Shown: positions 10,988-23,679 of the stretch, piece after piece
Layout of the letters: the number at the start of each line of letters is the position of its first letter
How positions within the stretch are numbered: the first letter of the stretch is position 1
DNA from: Rhodosorus marinus
Taxonomy: Eukaryota > Rhodophyta > Stylonematophyceae > Stylonematales > Stylonemataceae
NCBI GenBank assembly: GCA_029953675.1
Contig: JAMWBK010000008.1
Location: 1,459,001 to 1,523,000 of the forward strand
Direction: 5' to 3'
DNA: 64,000 nt
Notes under the pieces: generated by a model
What the model was told of the DNA's origin: nothing
Database searches by the model: none
The model's input: only the letters and a program-made list of their open reading frames with translations
Translations under genes and position numbers: made by a program

Positions 10988-13900
10988 ATGGATTACGAGG
11001 ATGAGGAGTTGCATGCTGATGAGGATGACTTTTACTCAGACGAAAAGGAGGACTACGACGATGAAAACGTCGGCGAGGATCAGGAGATCGTCGAGGAGGA
11101 TACGTGGGATATCGTGTCCGCCTATTTCGAGGAAAAGGGATTGGTCAGACAGCAGCTCAACTCCTTCAACGTATTTGTTGAGCATACGATGCAGGTATTG
11201 CGATTATAAATCAGTCCATCCCCAAGTGCTTTCCCACTTGTGGCTTGGGAGCCCATGGAACGTACTCAGTCTCGTCAGTATAGATTCTGAATGATGTATT
11301 CCACCTACATGTTACAAGTCAATTGTAGAGGAAACTAGAGACATCCTGATCATTCCTGAGGAGCAGCATATTCCAGGACAAAGAGCATCAGATGAAGATA
11401 TCAAAGTGAGCTTGCAAATCCTTCGCTCGATGGGCTATTGCACGCCCATGCAGATTCGGGTGAAGACGTCAAACTCACTCCAGACCTTTCTGCAAACCCC
11501 CTCGTCGTTTCTGCCTTCAGTACTTGATTAACTTTGGTCAGCTTCGTTTGTCCAAGCCGACATTTACGGAGGCAAATGCGGAGACGTTTCCGCTCTATCC
11601 TAACAAAGCGAGGCTCCGGAACCTAACCTATTCAGCGCCGTTGTACTGTGACATTACGATGAAGAAGATTCGCGTGTTGAACGAGGAAACTGCGGAGGAG
11701 GAGATGGAAGAGGAGAAAACTAGTAAAGTGTTCATAGGAAGAATACCGATCATGCTTCGGTAAGCCCTACGGCCCAGGACCGCTTTAAGATGACAATGAT
11801 AGTAATAACTAAGCGCGGACCTCAAATCCAATCCCGCCCCCGTGAAGGTCAATGTATTGCTTGCTGGCGGATATGGATGATGAGGCCCTGGCGGCAGTTG
11901 GGGAATGTACAGTAGATCAAGGGGGTTATTTTGTCATAAACGGCAGTGAGAAAGTTCTCATTGCACAGGAGAGAATGAGCACCAATCAGGTGCATGTGTT
12001 TAAGAAAACTATGCCAACGAAGTACTCGCATGTAGCTGAAATCAGGTCAATAGCGGAGGGAGGCAAGCCCGTTCCTACTGCTTTTAAGGTATGCGAAGCG
12101 CAAGACGGGTTTTGGCATTTGAGTCCGCTGAGCCTTAGCCTCACAAAAAGTCCTCCTCTTTCATTGAACATTTCTCAGGTTGCACTGCAAGGCCGAGGAG
12201 GGAAGGCAGAACAAGCAAGCAGTCATATCATCGTGGCTACATTGCCTAATATTCGCGCTGACATACCGGTTGTAATTTTGTTTCGTGCACTCGGATTTGA
12301 GAACGATAAGGAGGTATCGTGCCCATAGGCGCTGGGAGGAAACTAGGAGCTTTTTAAATTGTTTAACATCTAAACGATGGAACATGTTGCCCCTCTAGGT
12401 GATGAGTCATATTTGTTACAACCTCGCGGATGAGGAGATGATGACAATGCTCATGCCATCAATTGAAGAAGCGGCTCCGATTCAGGACTCGCAAGTTGCC
12501 CTGGACTACATCGCAAAGCGAGGACCTGGTGATGTTGTGCGATCGGACAGACAGCGGCGAATCAAGTACGCAAAGGAGCTTCTTCAGAAGGAACTCTTGC
12601 CTCATATAGGTATCGGCGAAGTAAGTACAATTCAGCAGCTCAACTATCGGCGTGATGTCTTGTGCTCGAGAGCTCATCGTGAGGTTTGCTTTTGCGTGCT
12701 AGGGTATCGAACTACAAAAGGGATTTTTCCTTGGATACATGATCAATCGTCTGCTCTCGGTCGCAATGGGACGACGAGACGAGGATGACAGAGATCACTA
12801 CGGTAACAAGCGGCTGGACTTGGCGGGAGCGTTGCTGGCAACGCTTTTCCGACAGCTTTTCAGACAAATGGTGGACGAAACCCAGAGAGAATACAGAAGA
12901 TTGGTCAATGACGGTCACTTCAACATGGAAACGGACGCATTGGACAGGATCAACTCTAAGAAGATTACGAACGGCCTGAAATATGCGCTGGCAACCGGCA
13001 ACTGGAATGCTGATCGAACGGCCGGTGTGAGGACCGGGGTTTCCCAGGTAACTATACAGTTCTGCGGGAAAAACGCCTGTTTTCTCTTGGCGACGCTCAG
13101 TTGCTCAAATCTTTTTTGCGGTGAACGCAGGTGCTGAGCAGATTGACCTACGCGTCCTCGCTTTCTCAGCTAAGGCGACTAAATTCACCTATTGGCCGAG
13201 ATGGAAAGCTTGCAAAGCCAAGGCAGTTGCACAATACGTTGTGGGGTAAGCACCCTGCACTAACCTCAACAAATTCTTCGTCTCGGACGCTGAAAAGGTG
13301 CGTTTGCTAAAATGAACTTCCAGGAATGATTTGTCCTGCGGAGACACCAGAGGGACAGGCGGTGGGACTGGTGAAGAATCTTGCTCTAATGGCGGAGATA
13401 TCGGTCGGTTCATCCTCTGAACCAGTCCTTACGTTCTTGGAGGAATTGACGACGGATACTCTTTACGAGATTTCTACCCAAGACATTCCCGACGCATGTA
13501 AAATGTACGAAAACCTTTTAATGGAGTGGACGCGGGATAGAACTATTCTTTTGGAGTTGTTCACAAGGGCTCATACTATTCTCTTCTGTTCTGCCGACCC
13601 CCCGATAGATTTGTCAATGGAACATGGCTAGGAATCCATAGGGACCAGGAGTATTTGCTCGATACGATCCGACTTTTCAGAAGAAGGGGCGAGGGAATTG
13701 ATGCAGAAGTATCCATAGTCATGGATCACCAGTATAAGGAACTCAGAATTCACACCGACAGTGGAAGAGTAAGTTGGCCTTCTGGTTTTGAGCATTCAGT
13801 GGCTTGCCGAGTTTGCTGGCGGGTCTCTTTTTTTGTCCTTTTCTGAATTTCTGCGGACTGCCCCAAACATGTGTAAAGGTTCTGAGGCCGTTGCTGATCG

Positions 13901-16139
13901 TAGATGACGGAAGAAACCAGGACACGGATACCCCAGTCCCGAAGCTGAAGATGAAGAAGAGGCACATTCAGAAAATTCGCAATCAGAACCCGGATGATCC
14001 AAATAATTGGTCCTTTTCACACTTGGTTTCTCAAGGGCTCGTCGAATACCTCGACATTGCCGAGGAGGAAACGATGATGATTGCTATGCGAATGAAGGTA
14101 GGCCGAACGCGAATGTTTTTAATTCTGGGACTCGTATAAGCTGGTTCTTGCGGCTTACATCGGTATCGTCATTTTCTAGGATCTGGGAAACACACGCGCT
14201 GTTGCGCGCTACACCCACTGCGAGGTTCATCCGTCCCTGATTCTCGGAGTATGTGGCTCTATTATTCCGTTTCCTGATCACAACCAGTCGCCCCGAAATA
14301 CGTATCAATCTGCTATGGGCAAGCAAGCCATGGGATTGTATATTACAAACTACGCCCTTAGAATGGATACGATGGCGCACGTGCTTTTCTATCCACAAAA
14401 GCCCTTGGTAGGGACCAGGGCAATGGAGCATCTCAAGTTCCGCTCGGTGCCCTCTGGGATAAACGCCATCGTAGCGATTGCCTGCTACTCGGGCTACAAT
14501 CAGGTAACCTTACTAACAAACTTCCAGCATTCTTGAAAGCTTCTCAGCGTTCAGCAGACCTGCTAACGCTGCACTTGCCGATTACGTTCTACAGGAAGAC
14601 TCCGTGATTATGTGCCAGAGCGCGGTTGACCGTGGTCTGTTTCGGTCGGTCTATTTCCGGGCGTTCTCCGAAGAGGAGAAAAGACGATTCGGAGGTGGAA
14701 CCGAAGTCTTCGAGGTACGGCTGCAACAGTGTGATTGGTTCGTTCTGTCGCTGTTCTTACTCACCGTGTTCTACCGCCGTTTTGTGTGTTTTCCAGAAAC
14801 CGAATCCGCGGGAATGCGTGGGAACCAAACCCGGATCGTACGATAAGCTTGATGAAGACGGCTTAGTATCGGAGGGCACGAGAATATCAGGCTTGGACAT
14901 ATTGGTCGGCAAAACGATCGGGTTGGCACCTCCTCCTGGTGTTGAGGCCAACGACGAGGAGAACATGGTGCCGCTTGTGGGAGGAAAAACGAAGAAGGAC
15001 ATGTCGGTTGGGGCCAAGGTCACAGAGAATGGTGTTGTTGACAAGGTGATGATGACTGTGAATGACAGTGGAAGTCGCTTCGTGAAGATTCGACTACGAT
15101 CAATTCGGGTACCACAGATTGGTGACAAGTTCGCAAGTCGACATGGACAGAAGGGAACTGTGGGAATCACGTATCGTCAGGAAGATATGCCGTTCAGTGC
15201 GGACGGCATTGTTCCGGATATTATCGTAAACCCTCACGCCATTCCTTCGCGAATGACCATTGGCCATCTCATTGAATGCCTTCTTTCGAAAGTGAGTTTG
15301 GGCCCATGAAAATCGTGCACCGGGAAGCAGCAAGCGTTTGGCAAGGAGCTGTGGCCAGATCCATTTGCCGACTAATGGTTATTGTTGACGTTTTCCATGC
15401 CACTCTTTCAGGTCTCAGCGATCAAGGGCGTAGAAGGCGATGCAACACCTTTCACGGACACAACGGTGGAAGGAATATCGGCTCAGCTCCAAGCGAACGG
15501 ATACCAGCTACGAGGATGGGAGATGATGAGGAACGGTCACACAGGCCGGCCTCTCGAGGCACAGATTTTCCTTGGACCTACTTATTATCAGCGATTGAAG
15601 CATATGGTCGAGGACAAGATCCATTCACGGTCGAACGGTCCTGTCACGATGCTTACCAAACAGCCTTTGGAGGTTTGTCAAAACTCCTTTGTCAATTTTT
15701 TCCCACGCGATTGGGCGGCAGGTCCTAATAGTTTTTTTCAAATTCACGCTATCCTAGGGTCGTTCAAAAGGTGGTGGTCTTCGTTTTGGGGAAATGGAAA
15801 GAGATTGTATGATCTCTCACGGCGCCGCGGCGTTCCTGAAGGAGCGACTTATGGATCATTCGGACGCCTACAGAGTACATGTGTGCAATATTTGCGGCTT
15901 GATTGCTATAGCAAACTTGAAAAACAACCAGTTCCAGTGCCGAGGGTGCTCAAATACGACTGAGGTAAGCCCGCAATGGTACTCGAACACACAGCAACGG
16001 TGTTTTTGCTCACCTGTGGTATCCACCTTGTCGGGGTTAATGTCCTCAGATCTCACAGATTCAGTTGCCGTATGCTTCGAAGCTCCTTTTCCAGGAGCTG
16101 ATGTCGATGGGAATTGCTCCAAGAATGATGGTGTCATAA
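10988..16139 (+). CDS. RPB2: DNA-directed RNA polymerase II subunit RPB2
   Basis: Seventeen exons give 1215 aa, close to the 1224 of yeast: 10988-11194, 11319-11405, 11521-11759, 11848-12088, 12179-12313, 12399-12620, 12703-13047, 13131-13245, 13324-13504, 13609-13768, 13879-14097, 14180-14503, 14595-14714, 14797-15291, 15412-15672, 15758-15964 and 16050-16139. The product aligns along its whole length with Rpb2: an acidic N-terminus, [23 protein letters not shown]-like [66 protein letters not shown], and the C-terminal zinc site CNICG...CRGC. It is the second-largest catalytic subunit. The C-terminus stops at IAPRMMVS, slightly shorter than usual. Introns are about 78-124 nt. No frameshift is seen. 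Confidence 0.98.
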
Positions 16140-16400
16140 AAGAGTTGGAGAGGAATTTAGCACGCTACCGTATTTCTGCCCTTTTGACTTCGAGACCACA
16201 CTAAGGAAAGCCCTAAGTGTACTCTGGTCATGTAAGGTGGCATCTGCGTCTCCTTTACAGCCGCAGCAACTCGTCGGCCTATGTTTTTACTGATACGAGG
16301 GCTAGGACTACCCCCCAACAGTTGATCATTTAGGCGCTCACTTCCACTTGTGTGAAGGAGGAAGGAGAGGGTTTGTCAACGGGATTCAATTGGTGCCAAG

Positions 16401-17414
16401 TCACCTGCCCTGGAAAACAGGCCGGCGCTTTTCGTTGAACGCCCGCACTCCTTCGGCTCTGTCCAGTGTATGAAGCGTTTCAGCGTAGAGTTGGCCCTCC
16501 CATTCCAGTCCGTCCCCGATGCTTCTATCCAATCCTTCGTCGATGGCCCTCTTGGCGAGGCTGATCGCGAGCGGTGCACACTTTAAAATGTCGCTCGTAA
16601 AAGATTTGGCAGCTGCCACCACGTCCTCAGCGTCGTCGACCTTGTCAATTCTATATCATCCAAGCAAAGCAGTAAGCCTCAGAAATGCTTAGTTCCTAGC
16701 GTGCTCCCCTTTGGACGCTGCGTCTGGAGCATAAACTTACAATCCTATCTCCAAGGCTTCCCCTGCTGATACTCGTCGCCCGGTAAAAATCAACTCCTTC
16801 GCCCGTGAGGGTCCAATCAGACGTGAAAGTCTTTGGGTCCCGCCCGCACCAGGGATGATCCCAAGTTTGCACTCCGGAAATCCGATAACGGTTCGTTGCG
16901 AGGCGATTCTGAAGTCACAAGCAAGGGCCAGCTCGGCTCCACCGCCGAGAGCCGGACCATCCATCGCTGCTACTGTCGGAACCCTACATTTTGACAGCGC
17001 GTCGAGATTGGTGCGGAGCGTGTTCACAGTATCTCCCTGTTGCTCCAAGGTGAGCTTTGCCCGCTCCTTGAGGTCTGCTCCAGCACAGAAAACTCCGTCC
17101 ACCAAGGATTGTATGACCACAACCCTGATTCCAGGGCTGTCGTTTAGCAGATTCACGGCATCCCTCAGTCTCCCAATCACCTCTCTAGAGAGAGCGTTCC
17201 GAGTACTCGCGTTTTCTAGTGAAATAGAAGCGATACCACTTTCACTTCCAGAGTGCTCCCCAACCCATAACTTGGAACCTCGATCGAACAAAGAATCGTT
17301 CGCACTCGTTGCTTTTAACAGCTCCTGCTTGTTGTCAGTCTTCACTCCCCTCAGATTCTTTAGACCTCTCCCAAACGCTCTTCTGCGTTCGATAAGAGCC
17401 GACGTCCTATTCAT
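16401..17414 (-). CDS. Enoyl-CoA hydratase family, AUH-like (methylglutaconyl-CoA hydratase)
   Basis: Two exons, 17414-16741 and 16650-16401 (intron 90 nt), coding for 307 aa. After an Arg-rich, acid-poor leader of about 40 residues that fits a mitochondrial presequence, the crotonase fold begins with GIASISLEN. Key motifs are FCAGADLKERAK (oxyanion hole), ALGGGAELALACDFRIAS, the catalytic-region glutamate in FPECKLGIIPGAGGTQRL, FTGRRVSAGEALEIGL, and the C-terminal ALRAFNEKR-like VRAFNEKRRPVF. The closest named relatives are AUH proteins, which hydrate 3-methylglutaconyl-CoA in leucine breakdown. The exact substrate within the crotonase family remains an inference. Confidence 0.93.
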
Positions 17415-17880
17415 TCGGTTGCTACTTCACCAAACATATTATGACCCTTATCTAGCTGACCTCCAGATATGAGAGGAGGAACGGACCTACGAGGGTACTC
17501 AAGTACTCTGCGGGAGGGCCTACCGTGTCCCCTTGCGAGCTGCAAAACACGGAAATATCTCGTTCAGCACATGAGTCCGCTCCTTGCTTTTTTACTTGAC
17601 CATTCAACGTAGCTTGTCAAACACTTGGAAGGTGTCGGGAACTTTTCGGGGTTTCAACCAAACCACAACCCTCAAGAACTTAACTATCTACGCTTCGAAC
17701 AGATGTGGGTCCGAGCTCCAGGCCCGAATTTTCCCGACAGTTCCTGCAAGCTGTTAATATCTTAGCTTGGCTTTGTCGATGAGCTATTCTTTTGCTTTTC
17801 GTGGAGGCTTCAGTGGTCTTCTGAAAATCCTCAAGAAAAGCATCCTACTATAGATATACGGTTGGAGGTTCTATCGCGGC

Positions 17881-18720
17881 TCATTTCTTTGCGAACGAAG
17901 CGATGAGTTGTCTATCACCAGGTAGTTTCACAGAGCGCAAGGATTTCAGGGCGACTGTGGCTTCGGGTATCGATGAATACTCAACGAAAGCCATGCCAGG
18001 TTTTCCAGGGACGAGTCTCGTTTCCACGAATCCAGGGTACTGCCCGACAATCTCAGACACAGTCGCAGGGTCGTCTGGAAGGTTTTGGACAAAGAGAATG
18101 TTGTGCGGCTCCAAGTCCTGTTCAACAGGTATGACAACATTGCTTGTATCCATAGCTGCAGTGTTGCCCTCCTCCTCATTCTCCTAACCATGAAAGTTGG
18201 TGGCCCCGAGCGCCGTGATGATTAGATAGAGATCGGTTTCATTTTTGAACGGGAATTGCTTTCATACCTCTTGAGCGAGTATTGAATTGTCTCGTTTGAC
18301 GAAAGTTCCATCCTTCTTCGCAAGTTTGTCACTCTTCGCCTTTGCAAATTGGATGATCATTCTGTGACCCTTTATCTCCTGACCGTCAAGCGCCTCCTTC
18401 GCCGCGATTGCGGATTCTAAACTTGCAAACGATACAAACGCTTGGCCCTTCATAGTCATCGTTCGAGCCACTCTTATACACACAATCTCCCCATGTGCGG
18501 AGAACTTTTCACGAAGTAACTTCTTCATTGCCGGAACTCTGGTCTTCTGCCGCAGCCCGCGTATGTACAGTGTCGGGATAGGTTCATTGTTCTGATTAGA
18601 CAACTGGATCATCGTCGGTATCTTATCAGGCGCTGTATATCCACCCGCTCCCATTCCAGGTGCGAAACTCGCCGGAAGGTTTACTGGAAACCCAACGGCA
18701 CCAGTTGACGAGTCACCCAT
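17881..18720 (-). CDS. U1A/U2B''-type snRNP protein, two RRMs
   Basis: Exons 18720-18268 and 18183-17881 (intron 84 nt) give 251 aa. RRM1 (about residues 45-130) has the RNP2-like TLYIRGL and the RNP1-like KGQAFVSF. A short linker leads to RRM2 (about 170-250) with HNILFVQNLPD, YPGFVETRLVPGKPGMAFVEY, and the terminal SFAKK. The LVPG...AFVE spacing and the SFAKK end are typical of the U1A/U2B''/SNF family, which binds stem-loops of U1 and U2 snRNA in the spliceosome. Whether it serves U1, U2 or both cannot be read. A Gly/Pro-rich leader of about 40 residues precedes RRM1, longer than in animal proteins. Confidence 0.93.
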
Positions 18721-18876
18721 GTTTTTGATCACCAGCAGAGGGTACCCTCAAATAGAAACTGGACGAGAGTTAAACAGTTCCACAGCTACTGAAACAACCG
18801 CGTTCCTTCTTCAAACAAGAAATGCAGATCTTCCTTTAACTGCCTCCCCCCCGGAACGAAAAGCCCGAATCGGAGG

Positions 18877-19345
18877 ACTTAGTACCATTCGCCAAGTTTC
18901 CTTGGCCGCAGAATTTCATCCGCAAAGACCAGTCCTATAGACTTGCAAGAGGCTGCTTTTCTAATCGGAATGGCTGGGGAGGGTTGGATTGGAGTCACGC
19001 GTCAGATGGGTGATGCAGATTTATGAACGCGTTAAGTACCATTCGCGTGCTATCTTGGCCAGAAGATTTAAATCGTAGAGAAGGAATCATGTAGGCTTCG
19101 TATACTGATGGTTTTCTGATCGGAAAGCCAGGAATGGTTGGATTGGAGTCAACGCGTCAGATAGGTCGACGCTAGGAGAAGATGGACAGATTCGACGCGT
19201 CAAGTACCATTTGCCTGCATAGCTTGGCCAGGAGATTTAATTCGTAAAGAAGGAACCATGTAGGCTTGGTAAAATGACTGTTTGATCGGAAAACCCGGAA
19301 ACGAGTCGAGCGGAGTCACACGTCTGATAGGTCAATTGACTCTGG
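18877..19345. repeat. Degenerate tandem repeat, unit about 160 bp
   Basis: Blocks beginning at a gatcgga/atcgga box recur at about 18963, 19118 and 19283. Each has ggattggagtca, cgcgtcagat and, later, agtaccatt(c/t)gc followed by cttggcca. A partial 5' copy starts near 18877. There are thus two full and two partial units with spacings of about 156 and 165 bp. The array lies just upstream of the U1A/U2B'' start (18720), between it and the EMC8/9 3' end, so it may belong to the snRNP gene's promoter. Confidence 0.85.
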
Positions 19346-19789
19346 AAGATTGATAGACTGTCTTTGCCTTTGAAAGCGACAAAAACGATGTGCTCTGGTA
19401 GATTGAGGACTGCAACATTCAACCGGTTAACGAAGAAGAATGAGCCAGGACCATGGCCACAATGTGGTTTTTTTGACCAGCCGTTAGAGTTTGAGGACGT
19501 CACATGACGAGTACATTAAACCTACTGATGGATGCTGGGTCCCTGCTGTTGTGAGAGCTGGAACTCGGTTCAGAGAATTTGGCTGGGAGCAGGAACTGGT
19601 TGACAAGGAATATTCTCAGCTCCGCGAGGATGTTGATTTTGATTTGTTTTTCGGATAGCAAGAATGGAGTCGTGTTTCCTGTTTCCTCTGTAGGCTTCGA
19701 GGGAGTTTCTACTATCGTCATCTTCACTGAAATCTAGAAGCAGAATCAGCTTCTGAGCATGCTTTGGAGTTGCGGCTTTATTGTCAGTG

Positions 19790-20380
19790 TTAGAATTCGA
19801 TGTTAGCGTTAAAGAAATCGCGCGAGACGTCATCGCAATGATCATCGAAATCATTGAACGATTTAATCAGGGTTGAATCCACGATCTTCGGAGCAATCTG
19901 TTTCATCTTGTCTTTACCACCATTCACTTGAACCTCGCCTCGTTGAGAGTATGTGGTTCTTCCTTTTGGTTTAACCCACAACCTCAGCGCACACTCGCTC
20001 CGAAGCTTTCCAGGAGTGAGAGCATCGTTATCGATCATCAAAATGAAAGCTTGCGGAAACGGCTCCTTGAGGCAATCGCAAACTCGGGAAGCTACGACCC
20101 CAGGGGTCCGATCCTCCAGCAGCTCACAACCTTCATAGTAGCCGACCATTTTCGTGCCATCCAGTTGGCACTTCTTATCGATCATCGCGAGAGCCGCTTC
20201 CATCATCGGAGCCAGTGCCAATTGTCCATGATTCACCGCTACCGTGTCCAAGACTTTCACGTTCTCGCCATCTTCCTCGCCGATCAAAATTCCCTGCACG
20301 GCTGTGGAGAAGTGCTTCGAGGCGTGCAACAGAACTTTGCCATACGCTGTCGGTTCTATCGTACACTGTAGGTCCCCCAT
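19790..20380 (-). CDS. EMC8: ER membrane protein complex subunit 8/9 (UPF0172)
   Basis: Single exon of 196 aa with an ATG at 20380 and TAA at 19790. The fold is the MPN-like UPF0172 family: residues 1-30 (IEPTAYGKVLLHASKHFS), GILIGEEDG, a central LAPMMEAALAMIDKKC, MVGYYEGCELLED, and QAFILMIDNDAL. Length matches EMC8/EMC9 (about 200 aa). This soluble cytosolic subunit docks on the EMC, which inserts membrane proteins into the ER. The gene is intronless, unlike most neighbours. The leader carries a perfect 22-bp palindrome (20386-20407) ending 5 bp before the start codon. Confidence 0.93.
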   Translation of the reverse strand: MGDLQCTIEPTAYGKVLLHASKHFSTAVQGILIGEEDGENVKVLDTVAVNHGQLALAPMMEAALAMIDKKCQLDGTKMVGYYEGCELLEDRTPGVVASRVCDCLKEPFPQAFILMIDNDALTPGKLRSECALRLWVKPKGRTTYSQRGEVQVNGGKDKMKQIAPKIVDSTLIKSFNDFDDHCDDVSRDFFNANIEF

Positions 20381-20385
20381 TCTAC

Positions 20386-20407
20386 TAACTAGAATCGATT
20401 CTAGTTA
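20386..20407. promoter_or_regulatory. Perfect 22-bp palindrome directly upstream of EMC8/9
   Basis: The sequence centred on gaatcgattc is identical on both strands over 22 bp with no spacer, and lies 5 bp upstream of the EMC8/9 ATG. It is either a dimeric protein-binding site at a very short leader or a chance palindrome. Seen directly; function inferred. Confidence 0.5.
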
Positions 20408-21471
20408 ACCCCGTGCCCGCCTTGGAGCGGTCCAGTGAACAACTACTTCGCTGCTGAATGTCGGTGTCTTACATGCCGTTTTGTTGCTTCGGGTGTTAGC
20501 AAGACATGGGGCCAAAGCTGGTTACAAAAATAATTGTGATTCGCTACAGACATTCAATCTTTCCAAAGTTTCACTCTGCTCCTAATCGCTTCAGGCCTTT
20601 TTCGATGCAAGCGCCAGGTGCCACTAGCAAACGACAGAAAGGCACGAGGCCAGAAACGAAAGCAAAACTCGGGCGGGCAAGGTCCTGGAGGGGAAGCTCT
20701 TCAGCCAAGATCTACTTCATGATGTTTCTCACGAGGCTTAGATGACAAAGACAACCAGATCGAACCCAAACCATAAAGCAGACCAATCTCAAGAGCCCCT
20801 CCGGGCAAGCCTAACACGGAAACGACTCTCAATCCACATCAATCCAAAACTGATTTAAATGATTGAAAATAAATCATTATTATGATGGAATTCTGTTGGC
20901 CCAAAAAGGAACAACTGACCTTTTCTTGGCCAGACAATTTTTCCCAGTTTTCTAGGTAACAAAGGGATCATTGGCCTGTTTTTGGGAACGAGGATATTTT
21001 TATGAGTATTTAATTTTTCCTTTTTAGTAGCGGCTATCTTGATTTTTATGCTCATGCGCCTTTTTCGGGGGGGAGGAAGAGAAGGAGGATTGGGAAGGTT
21101 TTGGGAGGAAGGGTAGCGGGTTCATGGGGAGTGTGAAAGGGATTGAAGTTTTGGGAGGAATCGATTTGTTTTTGTTGGGTTTCTTGTAATTGAGAAACTT
21201 TGGAACATGAGCGCTCCTTGGTTGACCTAAGTGTGGAGTGTGTTGTTTGTTTTTGTTGGTTGTTGTTTGTGGACCCCCTGACCGGTTGTACGTTGACGAC
21301 GTCTTCTTGGATTAGATTTTGGGGGGATTCTTTTGGCTTTTCGGTGGGGAGGCTCTTTTCTCTTGTTTGGCCCCCTTTGGGTGGTGGAGGTTTGAAGGGC
21401 GACGAGGTTGGTTTTGGTGAAGTTGTTTTCCTTAGTTTGGGTGATTTTTGTTGTAGGACTGAGCGAGCAGT
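20408..21471. other. Divergent intergenic region, EMC8/9 to PDI-C
   Basis: About 1.06 kb with no convincing gene. G-rich tracts on the + strand (about 21067-21118 and 21320-21345) precede the PDI-C start. Small ORFs here look like low-complexity translations. Confidence 0.6.
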
Positions 21472-23072
21472 ATGGTGAAGTTGACTTCGTTCGACTTTTT
21501 TCGTAAGCTCCCGCGAGAGTACACATATGGAACTGCATCGGGAGGGTTTTTGTCTATACTGGTTTTGGTGATTGTCCCGATGTTGATTTTCTTCGAGACG
21601 CTAACATTTCTGAGCGGGGAGATCCAGACGGACATCGTCATTGATCCAAACAGCGAGGAGAATCTGAGAATTAATTTCAACGTGACGATGCTGGGACTGC
21701 CGTGTCAATTCACGGAAATCGACGTTTACAATTTCTTCGGTGCCAAACGGCTGGACATCGAGAAGGACATCCAGAAAGCAGTGGTCACAGGAGAAATGGG
21801 GGAAAAATTCTTGCATTACCACTATGAGGTTCCCAGACCACAGGTCGACAATCCATCGAGGGCAGCCAAGACTTTAGTGCCGCCAGGATTTGAGGTGAAG
21901 TCCCTAGGCGAGGACAACTTTACCCAGACCCTACAAGCGGACAAGTTCGCGTTTGTGAACTTTCACGCTGGATGGTGCCATTGGTGCAGAGAACTTCAAC
22001 CAATATGGAAGTCCTTCGCGGTGGCTGTCGATGAGAAGGGCATGAACGTTAACGTATACAACGTGCATTGTCCGGACCACCCGCAGATTTGCGGCACCGA
22101 GCAGAAAATTGCTGGATATCCGACTTTGAGGTGCGTTGGTTTCGCTTTTAAAGCGCTAAGCGTCCAGCCTAGGATTACTCTCCTGGGCCGACCACAGACA
22201 AATCAACATTCCAAGCTCAATCTTTACTTTCGCATGTCTTCCACTGTATTCCGCCCAGAATGTTTCATCAAGGAACTGCACTGCATCCCGATTTTCAGTA
22301 CCAGAGGACAGAAGATGTCCTCCTAAAGTATGTTGAGAAGGTCATTATTGACTCTCACGATGGGCCTCCAACTCGCGCTGAGAAACCGCGCGCAGTCGCT
22401 GCAGTTCGCGAACATGCTGAAGAAGGATGTAATGTGGCTGGAACCCTGTACGTCAAGCGTGTTCCCGGGAATTTTGTCGTGCTCGCCAATTCGCGAGATC
22501 ATAACTTTGATCCAAAGGGGACAAACACCACTCATGTAGTGCATCACCTAACGTTCGGTGATCAACTCACACCGTCTCAACTCAAGCAGATACCGAAGAA
22601 CGCCCGACATGACATTGATCCATTTCAGAAGGAGTGAGCACGCACACCAAGAGCCAGCGTCCAGGTAGTTGCAAAGGTGAACCCAACGACATTTGTGCTG
22701 AATTTGTTTTCACTCGCGCTTTGCTAAAGGTTATTCTCGAGCCCAGCGGAGCACACGTCGCACGAACATTACATAAAGCTCGTGAGCACATTCTACCGGC
22801 TAGGAAAGTTTGGGTCGTCCGAGGTCCTTGGCTATCGGATTACTGCTTCAAATCACTTCTACGATAGCGAGCCTAGCGTTCCCGATGTCAAGTTCTCGTA
22901 CGACATGTCCCCAACCGCAGCTGTAGTGACCCGAGGGGGTCGCCGATGGTACGAGTTTTTAACGAATCTGTTTGCCATTATCGGCGGGTTTTACGTTGTC
23001 ATGGAGTTGACTGATGGACTATTTTACAAAGCAAAGCAAGCGATCAAGACCGCCTCAGGCAAAAAGTCTTGA
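21472..23072 (+). CDS. PDI-C: ERGIC-type membrane protein with an inserted thioredoxin domain
   Basis: Exons 21472-22130, 22259-22633 and 22742-23072 (introns 128 and 108 nt) give 454 aa. The N-terminus (RKLPREYTYGTASGGF followed by a membrane segment of about 20 residues) is the ERGIC_N region of Erv41/Erv46-like proteins. A thioredoxin domain follows (about 145-240) with the active site WCHWC, cysteines at 169 and 172. The remainder is the lumenal ERGIC domain with HEHYIKLVSTFY and a second membrane segment near FLTNLFAIIGGFYVV. This arrangement defines the PDI-C class of plants, algae and some protists. It should act as an oxidoreductase in the ER or cis-Golgi. The terminal GKKS is not a clear KKXX signal. 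Confidence 0.93.
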
Positions 23073-23679
23073 GTCTCTTCAAGCCCCAACCTGCAGGAGA
23101 CATGCCTGAAACTTGAGGGGCGTGCTGGGCGGTAGCTAGTGTTCGTCCTCCGGCGCTCGATTAGTTCGGGTCTGGTTTTTGCTAGGAATAGTTCATGGGC
23201 GGGGATGAGAAGGCGGCAAAGCACGGGTGTACGTTTGATTCGCCGTAATGCGGTCGAGAGGGCTTTGGAGAAAACACCACATCTGCCTAGAAGATTCCCC
23301 GCCCACTTTCTTCTACTATTGTGGGGGAAACTGTAAAGCGCAAGACAAGAAGCAGCGAGAATTGACTTGTACCCAGAGATAGGTCTTTCAAGTTTATAGT
23401 TCGCATTGCTGCGCAACGTTTCACAGACAACCGGATGTTCTTCGGACTGTACTTCAATGTGGTGGGAGTGTTGTGCTCAGTCAGAACGGGGAACGATGAA
23501 ACGTAGAAGTGAGGGAAACCGTAGATTATTTGCACAGGACGTAAGTCCTGTTCTGCAAGCTCAACCCCGCGAGACGAGATAGATCAAGCACGGTGCGCTT
23601 TGAACTTGCGGTTTCCCCATTGCCACTCGTTGAACAGCGGTTTCGGATTTCAAAATATACATAAAGCTCGGGTCTCTGG
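23073..23679. other. Convergent intergenic region, no gene recognised
   Basis: About 600 bp between the 3' ends of PDI-C and the RETICULATA-like gene. ORFs here (for example 23024-23416 - and 23139-23336 +) lack family features. Confidence 0.55.
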
